A stretch of DNA of 64,000 nucleotides from Aestuariibacter salexigens DSM 15300. GTDB taxonomy: Bacteria > Pseudomonadota > Gammaproteobacteria > Enterobacterales > Alteromonadaceae. The translations under genes and the position numbers were made by a program. This document shows positions 63,488 through 64,000 of the stretch, piece after piece (the first letter of the stretch is position 1; every line of letters begins with the position of its first letter). The notes beneath the pieces are model-generated. The model was not told the origin of the DNA. It did not search any database and saw nothing but the letters and a program-made list of their open reading frames with translations. Location: NCBI RefSeq assembly GCF_000429145.1, contig NZ_AUBH01000001.1, positions 372,001 through 436,000 of the forward strand, given 5' to 3'.

Positions 63488-64000
63488 CTATTGGCTCTTA
63501 AGTTGACCGGCTGGCGCAATGTTGCAGGCGCGCCAGGTCGGATATAGCCCGGCAAGAATGCTTGATACCAGTGCCAGAGCTAACGCGACAATGATCATGT
63601 TGGTGTCCATATGTACCATTTTGCTCACAAATTCACCGAAGATCGCTTCAATTCCTCGCAAACCTAACCAAGCCAATCCGAGCCCGGCTAATCCACCTGC
63701 TAGTCCAATCATGGCGGTTTCTACCAGATGCTGACGGAACAGATCGCCACGGCTGGCACCGACAGCGCGACGCAGGCCAATCTCTGAAGCCTTGGTAGAA
63801 AATTTGGCCAGTAGCAGACCGATGGTGTTAAGTAGACAAACCGCCAGGAACATAAATGACAACCACAGCATGACTTCGGCATCATCATTCACAACATTGT
63901 TGTATTCCATCCACTGCATTACGTCAGAGAGCTTATTGTTGAGAGGACGGGGAAAACGTCCAAGCGCCTTTTGCTGGTTTGCGTAATTGTCCAGAAAGTC
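63488..64000 (-). CDS. FtsX/MacB-type ABC transporter permease, C-terminal part (cut by window edge)
   Basis: The last 170 residues of a second permease of the same family, with SEIGLRRAVGASRGDLFRQH and three C-terminal membrane segments. The frame is open to base 64000, with no stop among the 27 codons before the internal ATG at 63919, so the gene continues beyond the window. It pairs with the downstream permease. Confidence 0.88.
   Translation of the reverse strand, partial: DFLDNYANQQKALGRFPRPLNNKLSDVMQWMEYNNVVNDDAEVMLWLSFMFLAVCLLNTIGLLLAKFSTKASEIGLRRAVGASRGDLFRQHLVETAMIGLAGGLAGLGLAWLGLRGIEAIFGEFVSKMVHMDTNMIIVALALALVSSILAGLYPTWRACNIAPAGQLKSQ

Overview
The window looks like a chromosomal segment of a marine gammaproteobacterium of the Alteromonadales, near Alteromonas and relatives. 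This rests on gene content (CysB, RmuC, class I fumarase, PabB, single-chain L-serine deaminase) and on a symbiosis-polysaccharide (syp)-type exopolysaccharide locus like that of Vibrio. It is inference from protein resemblance, not from a database search. No rRNA, tRNA, CRISPR array, integrase or transposase was seen.

Bases 1-14,100 are mostly housekeeping: a truncated DEAD-box helicase, a two-subunit 3-oxoacid CoA-transferase with a divergent LysR regulator, an orphan histidine kinase, cysB with a diguanylate cyclase, sdaA, a CoA-pyrophosphatase, pabB, class I fumarase, rmuC and a secreted CIA30-type protein. Bases 14,109-25,199 hold a tight six-gene minus-strand operon of two transglutaminase-like proteins, two circularly permuted ATP-grasp proteins, alpha-E domains and a PLP amino-acid decarboxylase. 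This resembles the predicted amidoligase/peptide-synthesis systems, whose product is unknown.

Bases 25,287-56,856 are a large exopolysaccharide and signalling region. Its core matches the Vibrio fischeri syp locus by domain architecture and partly by gene order, but is rearranged: the J-to-R-like sugar genes come first, then A-B-C-D-E-G-like genes, then a detached histidine phosphotransfer protein, a YvcK-like protein and a hybrid kinase. A partner-switching pair (STAS protein plus HATPase-REC-PP2C protein) and a sigma54-dependent response regulator are present. I find seven GG-N10-GC/GA sigma54-type promoters and a recurrent palindrome (TTGCANNNTGCAA) next to most of them. Together these look like a local regulon. 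It extends to an asparagine-synthetase-like enzyme and to the degenerate HD-GYP partner of a nitric-oxide-sensing H-NOX/histidine kinase pair. A 42-base hairpin overlapping both the predicted sigma54 promoter and the ribosome-binding site of the STAS gene is a notable regulatory candidate.

Bases 56,864-57,266 encode a tiny class II microcin-like double-glycine peptide followed by a two-helix membrane protein that could be its immunity protein. The rest (57,459-64,000) is ordinary accessory or housekeeping sequence: a PhzF-type protein, a UbiA-type prenyltransferase, a YedK/HMCES protein, an acyltransferase-3 protein, a DUF4382 lipoprotein and two FtsX/MacB-type permeases, the last cut by the window edge.
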